64,000 nt of DNA, taken from positions 1,860,001 through 1,924,000 of the forward strand of contig JAVDKK010000001.1 of assembly GCA_030849945.1 (NCBI GenBank). The letters run 5' to 3'. Position 1 is the stretch's first letter; each line of letters starts with the position of its first letter. Source of the DNA: Schauerella fraxinea. Lineage in GTDB: Bacteria; Pseudomonadota; Gammaproteobacteria; Burkholderiales; Burkholderiaceae_B. The notes below the pieces were generated by a model. That model made no database searches and was not told where the DNA came from. It saw nothing but the letters and a program-made list of their open reading frames with translations. The translations under genes and the position numbers were made by a program. Below are positions 36,747 through 45,586 of the stretch, in pieces.

Positions 36747-38051
36747 ATGACTTTGACAACGACGACAGCGGGCGCCATGCCTGCCGGATCGGCAACACCC
36801 GGCGCACCCCGCAAGGGGATGGTGCGCGATATTGTGGCGGCCAATATCGGCGCCTTTTTCGAGTGGTATGACCTGCTCGTCTATGCGATGTTCGCCGTGA
36901 CGATCTCGGCCTTGTTCTTCCCCTCCGCCGATCCGCAGACGGCGCTGCTGTACAGCTTGCTCACGTTCGCCAGCTCGTATCTGATTCGCCCGTTGGGCGC
37001 GGTGTTGCTGGGTATTTATTCCGACAAGAAAGGCCGCAAAGCCGCGCTGTCGTTGACGGCCACGCTGATGCTGTTGGGCACGGCACTCATGGCCGTGGTG
37101 CCCACCTACAGCGCCATCGGCGCGTGGGCCCCGGTGATTCTGGTGTTCGGCCGACTGATGCAAGGATTCTCGGCGGGCGGGGAATTCGGCAGCGCCAATT
37201 CGTATCTGACCGAACAGAATCCCAAACTCAAAGCCTTTCTCGGCAGCTTGCAGTTTGCGACCACAGGCTTGGCGATCGTGGTGTCGTCATTGTTTGCCTA
37301 TCTGATCAATCACTATCTGCGCACCGATCAGGTGAATAGCTGGGGCTGGCGGGTGCCGTTCATTTTCGGTTGCCTGATCGGCCCGGTGGCGCTGTACATC
37401 CGCTTCAAGATCAACGAAACGCCGGAGTTCGACGAGCAGAAGGCGAAGACGGCCAAGCCGCTTTCGGAAACCTTCAAGTTTCACAAAAAGTACTTGCTGA
37501 TCGGCGCGTTGATCACGGCCGGCGGCAACGTGGCGAGTTACGTCAACATCTACATGCCGACGTTTGCGACCAACAACCTGGGCATCACCAAAGACGCCGC
37601 GTTTATTGCGTCGCTGTGCAGCGGCCTGGTATGCACGATATTCCCGATGGTGGCAGGCCTTGTGGCCGATCGTGTGGGCGCCGTCAAGACGATGATGACC
37701 GCGATGATTCTCGGCTTGATCGTGATCGTGCCGGCCTTCTACGTGCTCACGCAAACGCCATCGTTCGGCTCACTGGTGTTCTTCCAGTGCCTGATGTCGT
37801 TGGTGTTCTTCAGCTTCTACTATGCGCCGATCGGGTCGGTACTCGCGCAGTTGTTTCCCACATCGTGCCGCACCACCGGGGTATCCATTGCCTACGTGGC
37901 GTCGCAAACGTTCTTCGGTGGCGTGACGCCGTTGGTGGTGGGCGCGCTGGTGGCAGCCACCGGCAGCATCATGGCGCCGGCCGATTATTTGATCGCCGTG
38001 GGCGCGGTCGCGTTTTGCGCGCTGCTGGCGAGTCGATCGCGTGCGCAGTAA
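36747..38051 (+). CDS. MFS transporter, metabolite:H+ symporter (MHS) family
   Basis: A 434-residue inner-membrane transporter with about 12 helices. The motif GRLMQGFSAGGEFG and the early FFEWYDLLVYA are typical of the MHS branch (shikimate, citrate, betaine and related substrates). Flanked by the XRE-cupin regulator and an FAD-dependent amine/amino-acid oxidase, so it probably imports the oxidase substrate; this is inference. Confidence 0.88.
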   Translation: MTLTTTTAGAMPAGSATPGAPRKGMVRDIVAANIGAFFEWYDLLVYAMFAVTISALFFPSADPQTALLYSLLTFASSYLIRPLGAVLLGIYSDKKGRKAALSLTATLMLLGTALMAVVPTYSAIGAWAPVILVFGRLMQGFSAGGEFGSANSYLTEQNPKLKAFLGSLQFATTGLAIVVSSLFAYLINHYLRTDQVNSWGWRVPFIFGCLIGPVALYIRFKINETPEFDEQKAKTAKPLSETFKFHKKYLLIGALITAGGNVASYVNIYMPTFATNNLGITKDAAFIASLCSGLVCTIFPMVAGLVADRVGAVKTMMTAMILGLIVIVPAFYVLTQTPSFGSLVFFQCLMSLVFFSFYYAPIGSVLAQLFPTSCRTTGVSIAYVASQTFFGGVTPLVVGALVAATGSIMAPADYLIAVGAVAFCALLASRSRAQ

Positions 38052-38102
38052 GCCGCAGCTCTCTTTTTGCACCGGCGCGGTTGCGATGCGCCCGAGGACG
38101 TT

Positions 38103-39371
38103 ATGACGCTTGTATTACCTGAACGCGTGGATGTGGCCATCGTCGGCGCGGGCATCATCGGCATGAGCACGGCGTGGGCGCTGGCCCGCAGGGGGCTGCG
38201 CGTGGCCGTGTTCGAAAAAGGCACCATTGCGGGCGAGCAATCGTCGCGCAACTGGGGTTGGATTCGCACAGTGGGGCGCGACCATGCCGAGCTGCCGCTG
38301 TCGTTGCACGCCAACGCGCTGTGGCGCGAGATCCAGCAGAATGAGGACGTCGGCTATCGTCAGACCGGTTTGGCGTATCTGGCTGCGAGCGAGGCCGAGA
38401 TGACCAAGCATGCGGCCTGGCTTGAACGCGCCCAACCATTGGGCGTGACGGCGCGATTGATCGGTGCAGCGGGGCTGTCGGAGATTCTGTCGCAGCCGTC
38501 GCAGCGCGCTTGGTCAGGTGCGCTTTACAGCGCGGATGATGGCGTGGCCGAGCCGACGTTGGCCACGCATGCGATTGCCCGTCTGGCGCAAGCCGCTGGA
38601 TGCCAGGTATTCGAGCAATGCGCTGTGCGCGGGCTGGATCTGGCCGCAGGCAAGGTGACCGGCGTGATAACCGAAGCCGGACGTGTGGCCGCCGACGCGG
38701 TGGTGCTGGCCGGTGGCGCGTGGTCGCGGCTTTTCTGCGGCAATAGCGGGGTGTCGTTTCCGCAGCTCAAGGTGCATGCGTCGGTGCTGCGCACGGCGCC
38801 GTTGGACACCGGTTTGGATCTCGCCATCAACGGCGGCGATTTCACGTGTCGTAAGCGGGCGGATGGCGGGTACTCGGTGTCGCAACTGGGCGCGTCCTAT
38901 GCCGATCTCACGCCCGACAGCATTCGGCTGATGCGTCAGTTTCTGCCCGCGTGGTTGGCTGAACGCAAATATCTGAAGCTGCGTTTCGGCAAACGATTTT
39001 TCGAAGAGCTCGCCTTACCGCGCCGCTTTCCGCTGGATCGTGAAACGCCGTTCGAACGGCAGCGGACGCTGGATCCTGCGCCCACCATGAAAACGATCGA
39101 CGTGGCGCTGGCGAAGCTCAAGCAGGCATTTCCGGCGTTCGGTGCCGCCACGGTGGCGCAGGCCTGGGCCGGCTTTATCGACGTCACGCCAGACGCGATT
39201 CCGGTGATCTCGGCGGTGGATCATGTGCCGGGCTTTTTTCTGGCCTCCGGGTTCTCGGGGCATGGCTTTGGCATCGGCCCGGCCGCCGGCGCACTGATGG
39301 CCGACCTGGTGCAAGGCCACAAGCCGCGCGTCGATCCCCATCCCTACCGGCTGGCGCGATTTGCGCGCTAG
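38103..39371 (+). CDS. FAD-dependent oxidoreductase (DAO family)
   Basis: A 422-residue flavoprotein from the ATG at 38103, preceded by GAGGACG. The dinucleotide-binding fold is VAIVGAGIIGMSTAWALARRG, followed by the SSRNWGWIR segment common in amine and D-amino-acid oxidase relatives; the C-terminal GFFLASGFSGHGFGIGPA closes the FAD site. It likely oxidises an amine or amino acid brought in by the adjacent MHS transporter. The exact substrate is unknown. Confidence 0.88.
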   Translation: MTLVLPERVDVAIVGAGIIGMSTAWALARRGLRVAVFEKGTIAGEQSSRNWGWIRTVGRDHAELPLSLHANALWREIQQNEDVGYRQTGLAYLAASEAEMTKHAAWLERAQPLGVTARLIGAAGLSEILSQPSQRAWSGALYSADDGVAEPTLATHAIARLAQAAGCQVFEQCAVRGLDLAAGKVTGVITEAGRVAADAVVLAGGAWSRLFCGNSGVSFPQLKVHASVLRTAPLDTGLDLAINGGDFTCRKRADGGYSVSQLGASYADLTPDSIRLMRQFLPAWLAERKYLKLRFGKRFFEELALPRRFPLDRETPFERQRTLDPAPTMKTIDVALAKLKQAFPAFGAATVAQAWAGFIDVTPDAIPVISAVDHVPGFFLASGFSGHGFGIGPAAGALMADLVQGHKPRVDPHPYRLARFAR

Positions 39372-39468
39372 GCGTTTCAAGCCTCGGCGCGTCTGTGTTG
39401 GACACGCCCGGGTTACCCCACGCATCGCGACCGGCCTCTGCCGTCGCACATTTTGATTGGAGCTTTGC

Positions 39469-39834
39469 ATGTCGACGACTGAACCCAAACTGGTCCGCAT
39501 TCCCACCGGCCCCCTGGCCAATCCCAAAGCCGCCGCACCCAAACGCCCGATTTCAGGCGATGCCAAGTTCAACGGCATGAAAGTCTTCGAAGGCCGTGGC
39601 GGCAAGGTGCGCGCAGGCGTGTGGGAGAGCACCAGCGGTGTGTTCCAGGCCGACACGACCGGCTACATTGAGTATGGGCACATCGTGGAAGGCGACTGCC
39701 GCATCGTCGATCCGGACGGCACCGTGCACACGCTCAACGTGGGTGATCCCTTCATCATGCCCGAAGGCTACAAGGGCCGTTGGGAGATCGACACGTTCGT
39801 GAAGAAGGTCTACATGGTGGCCGAAACGGCTTAA
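39469..39834 (+). CDS. Cupin_3 (DUF861) domain protein
   Basis: A 121-residue single-domain cupin preceded by a TTGGAGC ribosome site. The core GVWESTSGVFQAD, EYGHIVEGDCRI and DPFIMPEGYKGRWEI matches DUF861/cupin_3 proteins, which often accompany amine-oxidase clusters and may act on a reactive intermediate. It ends 18 bp from the convergent radical SAM gene, closing the regulator-transporter-oxidase-cupin run. Confidence 0.85.
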   Translation: MSTTEPKLVRIPTGPLANPKAAAPKRPISGDAKFNGMKVFEGRGGKVRAGVWESTSGVFQADTTGYIEYGHIVEGDCRIVDPDGTVHTLNVGDPFIMPEGYKGRWEIDTFVKKVYMVAETA

Positions 39835-39852
39835 CTATGGGGCGTGCCGCAT

Positions 39853-41778
39853 TCAGTCCACGTGCTGGCCGCTCTCGCGCAACGCCCGTTCGATCTTGTT
39901 GCGCGGTACCGTCGTTTTGGGCACCTTGAACGGAAACCACGTGCGCACGTCTTCTTCAAGCCCGATGCCGTGCATGAAGTTGTAGATCGCCTTGCGCAAC
40001 GCGCGGCCGAGTTCATCGTGATCCACGCCCGTGGGGTCGTGAAAGCCGATGTCGTTTTTGGCGAAGCTTACTGGCGGCAGCGGTTGCAGCGTGACGCCGT
40101 ATTCTTCGGGATTCATGCCCACGGGCGAATGCACCGTACAGGCGAAGCGGTGAAAGAAGCCACTTTGAATGCAGCCGTTCTCGAAAAGCTGCCGCACGTA
40201 CTCCAACGCGTCCACAGTGTCTTGCACCGTTTGCGTGGGAAACCCGTACATCAGGTAGGCGTGCACCAGAATGCCGGCGTCGGTAAAGGCCCGCGTGACG
40301 CGCGCGACTTGCTCCACCGACACGCCTTTCTTCATCAGCTTGAGCAGGCGGTCCGACGCGACCTCGAGCCCACCAGAGACGGCGATGCAGCCGCTGTCGG
40401 CCAGCAGGTCGCAGAGGTCCGGCGTAAACGTTTTTTCAAAGCGAATATTGCCCCACCACGAAATGCCGGTGTCGCGTTCGATGAGCTCGGTGGCCAAGGC
40501 CTTGAGCGATTTGGGCGGCGCGGCTTCGTCCACGAAATGAAAGCCGGTTTGCCCTGTTTCGCGCACGATGGCGTCGATCCGGTCGGCCAGCACCGTGGCT
40601 GAGGCACCTTCGTACCGGCCAATGTAGTCCAGGCTCACATCGCAAAAGCTGCACTTCTTCCAATAGCAGCCGTGCGCCACGGTGAGCTTGTTCCAGCGGC
40701 CATCGCTCCACAACCGGTGCATGGGGTTGAGCATGTCCAGCAGCGACAGGTAACGGTCCAGCGGCAGGCCATCCCACGTGGGCGTGCCCACTTCGGCAAA
40801 CGCCACATCGGGCTCGACCATGTTGACGTACTTGACCTGGGCCGTGTCGGCATCGCGCAAAAACGTGCGCACCAGACGCTGGCGTGAGCGCTTGCCCTGA
40901 ATGTGGTCGAGCAGGGCCGATAGCGGCCGCTCGCCGGCGTCCAGCGACACGTAATCGAAGTAGTCGAACACACGTGGCTCGCTCAGCTCGCGGAGTTCGG
41001 TATTCACATACCCGCCGCCGAGCACAGTCACGATGTGCGGGTGATGCGCCTTGATGGTTTGTGCGATGCGAAAGGCGGCATACACCGATCCCGGAAACGG
41101 CACCGAAAGCAGCACCACGGTGGGCGTGTGGCGGTCGATGGCGGCCAGCGTGAGGTCGCTCAGCGTGTCGTCCACCAGATTGGTGGGCGCGGCCAGCGCC
41201 TCGGCCAGCGGATCGAACGTAGGCTGGCTGCCGGCCAGCGATTCGGCATACCGCACAAACTCAAAGCGCTCGTCGATCGCATCGCGCAGCACATCCGCCA
41301 GATCGTTCAAATACAGCGTGGCCAGGTGCTTGGCGCGATCGTGCAGGCCCAATGCGCCGAACGCCCAGCCCAGCGGGTCGCCGCCTTCCTCGTCCATGTA
41401 CACGTCGAGCGAAGCAAAACGCGGCCCTTCCGGCAGAAAGTTGCGGCTCGTGATGCGGTGCGCCAGCGTCGAGTCCCGCCCCTGCAGGAACGCGATGGCG
41501 GGCCCGATGGTGGCGAAGTAACGCGCCTGCTGCGCCACGAACGCCTGAATCGGCTGCGTGTGATCGCGCGGATCGAGCGCCTCGATCTGCGTGGCCACGG
41601 CCTGCAATCCTTCGCGCGAGAGCAACCGCAGCACGAGCGCCAAGGCCAGGTCCTCCTGATAGGCGGTGATGTCGCGCGAGCGCAGATAACCGGTCAGGTA
41701 GGCGGTGGATGGGTAGGGCGTATTGAGCTGCGTCATCGGCGGGATGACGGACAGAACGCGGAGCGGCAGAGCGGACAT
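39853..41778 (-). CDS. B12-binding-type radical SAM protein
   Basis: About 641 residues from the ATG at 41778 (MSALPLRVLSVIPPMTQLNT); the open frame upstream of it is Arg/Ala-rich and not family-like. The N-terminal half has a Rossmann-like region (LLSVPFPGSVYAAFRIAQ, VLGGGYVNTEL) as in cobalamin-binding radical SAM enzymes, without an obvious DXHXXG cobalamin motif. The cluster motif is GCYWKKCSFC, with C371, C376 and C379, that is C-X4-C-X2-C instead of the canonical C-X3-C-X2-C; I confirmed this from the codons. A radical SAM barrel follows (GGLEVASDRLLKLMKKG, AYLMYGFPTQT). Substrate unknown; no partner gene is obvious. Confidence 0.85.
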   Translation of the reverse strand: MSALPLRVLSVIPPMTQLNTPYPSTAYLTGYLRSRDITAYQEDLALALVLRLLSREGLQAVATQIEALDPRDHTQPIQAFVAQQARYFATIGPAIAFLQGRDSTLAHRITSRNFLPEGPRFASLDVYMDEEGGDPLGWAFGALGLHDRAKHLATLYLNDLADVLRDAIDERFEFVRYAESLAGSQPTFDPLAEALAAPTNLVDDTLSDLTLAAIDRHTPTVVLLSVPFPGSVYAAFRIAQTIKAHHPHIVTVLGGGYVNTELRELSEPRVFDYFDYVSLDAGERPLSALLDHIQGKRSRQRLVRTFLRDADTAQVKYVNMVEPDVAFAEVGTPTWDGLPLDRYLSLLDMLNPMHRLWSDGRWNKLTVAHGCYWKKCSFCDVSLDYIGRYEGASATVLADRIDAIVRETGQTGFHFVDEAAPPKSLKALATELIERDTGISWWGNIRFEKTFTPDLCDLLADSGCIAVSGGLEVASDRLLKLMKKGVSVEQVARVTRAFTDAGILVHAYLMYGFPTQTVQDTVDALEYVRQLFENGCIQSGFFHRFACTVHSPVGMNPEEYGVTLQPLPPVSFAKNDIGFHDPTGVDHDELGRALRKAIYNFMHGIGLEEDVRTWFPFKVPKTTVPRNKIERALRESGQHVD

Positions 41779-41921
41779 GAGACGGGGCAGGCGTGCCCAC
41801 GAAGAGGATGTGCAATTGGAGATTATAGGCGGCCCGCCTGGTGCCGCAGCGCAGGCAGGGGCGTGCGGTCGTCTGGTGACGGCTGGTCGGCCCCTCGGAG
41901 GCGCCTTGGGCGGCCGGGAAG

Positions 41922-42782
41922 CTACTCGTGGGCGGTGTCGTGCAACCAGTTTTTGAACGCCAGCATCGCGGGCGTTTCGCTGCGGGATTGCAGCCGGGTC
42001 AGCCAATAGCTGCCGCAGTCGATGGACCGATCGAAAGGCTGCACCAGTTCCGCCCGGCGCAGTTCGCGTTGAAAGAGCCGCGCCGGCAAGAGCGCCACCC
42101 CGGCACCCTGCGCCGCTGCCTGTGCAAGCGCCAAGGATGAGTCGAACACGGCGCCGTGCACCACCGGGCAAGGCACGCCTGCCGCCTCGAACCACAAGGG
42201 CCATTCATCCGCGCGATACGAGCGCAGCAGGGCTTCGCGTGCGAGATCCCCGGCGCTGGTTAGGCGCGCCGCCACCTCGGGGGCGCACATGGGTGAAAGG
42301 GGGGCATCGAGCAGGGGCTCAGCAGTGGTACCGTGCCACGCGCCATGGCCGAACCGGATGGCGTAATTCAGGCCTTCGCCGGCGAGATCGACGTTATTGT
42401 TATTGGTAAAGAGGCGAAGATCGACGAAGGGGTGCCGGCTTTGGAAGGCGCGCAGCCGGGGCAGCAGCCAGCCGGTGGCAAACGTACCCACGGCGCCCAC
42501 CGACAATACTTCTCGGGAATGCCGATTCTTGCATTGCTCCAGCATCACCGTGATGCGTTCGAAGGCATCGGTGAGCACGGGCAACATCGCAGTACCTTCA
42601 TCGGTGAGCGCCAGGCCTCGGGGCAAGCGCCGAAACAACACCACGCCCAGGCGCTCTTCGAGGTTCTTGACGTGTTGGCTGACGGCGGTTTGCGACACAT
42701 TGAGTGCCACCGCTGCGCGCGTGAAACTCAAATGCCGGGCCGACATTTCGAAGGCGCGCAGCGCGTTCAGCGGTAACTGCAT
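41922..42782 (-). CDS. AmpR/GcvA-like LysR regulator divergent from the class D beta-lactamase
   Basis: About 286 residues from the ATG at 42782. The start MQLPLNALRAFEMSARHLSFT and the helix-turn-helix (ALNVSQTAVSQHVKNLE) place it in the AmpR/GcvA branch of LysR regulators. It is divergent from the beta-lactamase with a 119-bp shared promoter region, the classic AmpR arrangement in which muropeptide signals from cell-wall recycling switch on the lactamase. AmpR usually controls class A or C enzymes, so pairing with class D is of interest. Functional control is inferred. Confidence 0.87.
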   Translation of the reverse strand: MQLPLNALRAFEMSARHLSFTRAAVALNVSQTAVSQHVKNLEERLGVVLFRRLPRGLALTDEGTAMLPVLTDAFERITVMLEQCKNRHSREVLSVGAVGTFATGWLLPRLRAFQSRHPFVDLRLFTNNNNVDLAGEGLNYAIRFGHGAWHGTTAEPLLDAPLSPMCAPEVAARLTSAGDLAREALLRSYRADEWPLWFEAAGVPCPVVHGAVFDSSLALAQAAAQGAGVALLPARLFQRELRRAELVQPFDRSIDCGSYWLTRLQSRSETPAMLAFKNWLHDTAHE

Positions 42783-42901
42783 ACGGGTCTCCAGGGCATC
42801 GTTTTTCTTATGGGTCGACTCAATTATCTGCGATTGTGGGGCCATGGCCGGCCCGGTATCGTGGCGGCTCGTTTTAACAGTATCGATAAGGACAGATGTA
42901 A

Positions 42902-43708
42902 ATGAACCCATGGATGATGGCCGGCGCGTTGATCGTCGGTAGCGCGACGCTGGCGCCCGGCGCGCTTGCCGCACCGACCTGCTCGGTGGTGATCGATACC
43001 GCATCGGGCGAGGTGCTGCACCGTGCAGGCGAATGCGACACCCGCGAAAGCCCGGCATCCAGCTTCAAGGTGCCCCTGGCCGTGATGGGTTTCGCGAGTG
43101 GCGTGCTGAAGGATGCGCATGCGCCGGTGTGGAAGTACAAGCCCGAGTACGAGGCCTGGATGGCGGCGTGGAAGCAGGATATCGACCCCACCTCGTGGCT
43201 GCGCGATTCGGTGGTGTGGTACTCGCAGGTACTCACGCAGACGATGGGCATGGCCGCCTTCAAAGGCTATCTCGATGCCTGGTCGTACGGCAATCGCGAC
43301 GTCACCGGCGATCCGGGCAAGGGCAATGGTCTGACGCACGCCTGGTTGAGTTCGTCATTGGCTATTTCACCCGACGAACAAGTGGCGTTTTTGCGCCGCC
43401 TGCAGCAACAGCAGCTTGGGTTGCCACCGGACGTGATGGCGAAAACGCAATCTGCCATGCCCACATTTCCCGTGAAGCCCGGTTGGACCCTGTACGGCAA
43501 GACGGGATCGGGGTTTCAGAAGGACGCCAAGGGTGCGATCGAACGCGCCCGCCAGTTTGGCTGGTTCGTAGGTTGGGCAACGAACGGCAAGCGCACGGTG
43601 ACGTTTGCCCGGCTGGTACGTGACGATCAGAAAACGGAAGGCTATGGCGGCCCGCGAGCACGCGATGGGATGCTGAAGGATCTGCCGGCGTGGTTGCCGG
43701 CCGATTAA
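42902..43708 (+). CDS. Class D (OXA-type) beta-lactamase
   Basis: A 268-residue periplasmic serine beta-lactamase with a signal peptide cleaved near ALA-AP (23-24). All class D motifs are present: the nucleophile motif SSFK (53-56, with S53 and the Lys carbamylated in family members), SVV (103-105), YGN (129-131), W148 equivalent to the conserved OXA Trp, and KTG (200-202). It hydrolyses penicillins; spectrum cannot be read from sequence. Chromosomal OXA genes are typical of Achromobacter, Bordetella and Ralstonia relatives. The ribosome site AAGGA precedes the ATG. Its stop overlaps the convergent folK stop. Confidence 0.93.
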   Translation: MNPWMMAGALIVGSATLAPGALAAPTCSVVIDTASGEVLHRAGECDTRESPASSFKVPLAVMGFASGVLKDAHAPVWKYKPEYEAWMAAWKQDIDPTSWLRDSVVWYSQVLTQTMGMAAFKGYLDAWSYGNRDVTGDPGKGNGLTHAWLSSSLAISPDEQVAFLRRLQQQQLGLPPDVMAKTQSAMPTFPVKPGWTLYGKTGSGFQKDAKGAIERARQFGWFVGWATNGKRTVTFARLVRDDQKTEGYGGPRARDGMLKDLPAWLPAD

Positions 43709-44190
43709 ATGGTGTCCAGCCGCTGAATCGCTTGATCCGCGCAGGCCGCGAGGAGCGCGCCCAAGCTGCCTTGCGCGAGGATCAGGTCGGGCGCCAAGTC
43801 TTGCAAGGGCCGCAACACAAAGGCACGCTCATGCGCCCGCGGATGCGGCACGGTGAGGCGCTCGCTGTGCATCTCGATGCCATTCATCAAAAGCAGATCC
43901 AGATCGAGCGTGCGCGGCGCGTAGCGGTAAGGCCGTTCGCGGTGGTGCGCGTTTTCGATCGTCTGCAGCACGTCCAGCAACGCCAGCGGTTCGAGCGTGG
44001 TGTGGATGCGGGCGACGGCGTTGATGAAGAGCGGCCCATCGGTGTCGATCGGCACCGTGCGGTAGAGGGGCGATGCCGTGCAATCCGCGATGCCGGGTTG
44101 CGCGGCGAGTTCGCTCAAGGCGGCCTGGATTGTGGCCGCCGAGTCGCCAAGGTTGGCGCCCAGCCCGATGTAGGCGGTGACTGACTTCAA
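43705..44190 (-). CDS. folK: 2-amino-4-hydroxy-6-hydroxymethyldihydropteridine pyrophosphokinase
   Basis: A 161-residue HPPK of folate synthesis, transferring pyrophosphate from ATP to the pterin. Motifs are YIGLGANLGD, FINAVARIHT and PRTLDLDLLLMNG. The only supportable start is the TTG at 44190: an in-frame TGA lies 18 bp upstream and no ATG or GTG intervenes. The start and its ribosome site (GAAGG) lie inside a 14-bp tandem repeat shared with the end of pcnB. It is last in the hda-HAD-pcnB-folK run. Confidence 0.93.
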   Translation of the reverse strand: MKSVTAYIGLGANLGDSAATIQAALSELAAQPGIADCTASPLYRTVPIDTDGPLFINAVARIHTTLEPLALLDVLQTIENAHHRERPYRYAPRTLDLDLLLMNGIEMHSERLTVPHPRAHERAFVLRPLQDLAPDLILAQGSLGALLAACADQAIQRLDTI

Positions 44191-44240
44191 ATCGGCGCCT
44201 TCAAATCAGCGGCTTCAATGGCCCGTTTCAAATGACCGGG
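44185..44240 (-). repeat. Four-unit 14-bp tandem repeat spanning pcnB stop and folK start
   Basis: Units at 44185-44198, 44199-44212, 44213-44226 and 44227-44240 share a CTTCAAAT-like head (minus strand ATTTGAAG). The first two are near-identical (CTTCAAATCGGCGC and CTTCAAATCAGCGG). The array includes the pcnB stop codon, the 37-bp gap and the folK TTG start. Confidence 0.7.
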
Positions 44241-45586
44241 GGCGGCGCGGCCGGTTTGCGGCGCGGCTTGCGGCGGCGTTTGGCCGGGTCGGCCGGTTGG
44301 CCGGCAGGACGGGGCAGCGCCGCGGCATCCTCGATCATCTCGGCGCGTTTCTCGTCATTGGCGTTGGCCAGATCCATCCACCACTGCGCCAGGACGCTGT
44401 CGAACTGACCGGCGGCGGCGCGCAGTTGCAGGAAGTCGCACGAGGCGCGAAAGCGCGGCTGCTCGATCATGCGGTAAACGGTCTTGCCGATGCGGCGCTC
44501 AAAGCGCGGTTGCATGAACCAGATTTCGCGCATGTCCGACGAGAAACGGCGCTGGATGGCCATCTTCTCGGTTTGTTCGTCGAGCACCGAATCCACGGCC
44601 TGCGACAGCGCGGGAATGGTGGGCTCGCCTTGCTCCAGGTACTGCTTCCAGCGCACGTCGACTTGCTGCCACAGCAAAGCGGCGAACAGGAAGCTTGGAC
44701 TGACGGTTTTGCCGGATCTCACACGCGCATCGGTCCGTTCGAGCGCCAGTTCGACGAATTGTTCGCCACCCGGCTGTTCGAGCACCACATCGAGCATGGG
44801 CAACAAGCCGTGATGTAAACCGTCGGCGCGCAACTGGCGCAGGCAATCCATCGCGTGGCCGCAGGTGAGCAGCTTGAGCATTTCATCGAACAGGCGCGAG
44901 GCCGGCACGTTGTTGATCAATTCGGCCATGGTGGCGATCGGCTCGCGCGTCGCCGGATCGATGGTGGCGTTGAGCTTGGCAGCAAAACGCACGGCGCGCA
45001 GCATGCGAACCGGATCTTCGCGATAGCGTTGCGCGGCATCGCCGATGATGCGAATGCGGCGCGCCTTGAGGTCGGCCACGCCATCGTGATAATCGATCAC
45101 CTGTTCGGTCACGGGATCGTAGAACAGCGCGTTCATGGTGAAGTCGCGGCGCTCGGCGTCCTGCTCCTGATTGCCGAACGTGTTGTCGCGCAGAATGCGA
45201 CCGTGTTCGTCGGTTTCCTGCGTTTCGTTGGCCGGGGCACGGAAGGTCGAGGTCTCGATGATTTCCTGGCCGAACACCACGTGCACGAGCTGAAAGCGGC
45301 GGCCGATGATGCGGGCGCGGCGAAAGAGCGGTCGCACCTGATCCGGCGTGGCGCTGGTGGCCACGTCGAAGTCTTTCGGCTCCATGCCGACGATCAGGTC
45401 GCGGACGGCACCGCCCACGATGTAGGCTTCGTACCCCTCGTGCTGGAGCACTTCACAGACTTTGATGGCATGCCGCGACACATTTCGCCGGTCGATGCCG
45501 TGGCTTTCCGGTCCAATACGCAAGGGCCCGGTCGGCTTGGGGGTGAGCAGTCGGCTGACGAATTTTTTTATTGTGTCGGTGATCAT
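44228..45586 (-). CDS. pcnB: Poly(A) polymerase I
   Basis: A 452-residue nucleotidyltransferase that adds 3' poly(A) tails, marking RNA for decay. The N-terminal catalytic domain has AYIVGGAVRDLIVGMEPKDFDVATSA (DXD metal site) and RRDFTMNALFYDP; the C-terminus ends in a Lys/Arg-rich tail (about 425-452) suited to RNA binding. The length favours PcnB over CCA-adding enzyme. Start and upstream stop overlap by one base (TAATG). Confidence 0.93.
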   Translation of the reverse strand: MITDTIKKFVSRLLTPKPTGPLRIGPESHGIDRRNVSRHAIKVCEVLQHEGYEAYIVGGAVRDLIVGMEPKDFDVATSATPDQVRPLFRRARIIGRRFQLVHVVFGQEIIETSTFRAPANETQETDEHGRILRDNTFGNQEQDAERRDFTMNALFYDPVTEQVIDYHDGVADLKARRIRIIGDAAQRYREDPVRMLRAVRFAAKLNATIDPATREPIATMAELINNVPASRLFDEMLKLLTCGHAMDCLRQLRADGLHHGLLPMLDVVLEQPGGEQFVELALERTDARVRSGKTVSPSFLFAALLWQQVDVRWKQYLEQGEPTIPALSQAVDSVLDEQTEKMAIQRRFSSDMREIWFMQPRFERRIGKTVYRMIEQPRFRASCDFLQLRAAAGQFDSVLAQWWMDLANANDEKRAEMIEDAAALPRPAGQPADPAKRRRKPRRKPAAPPPVI

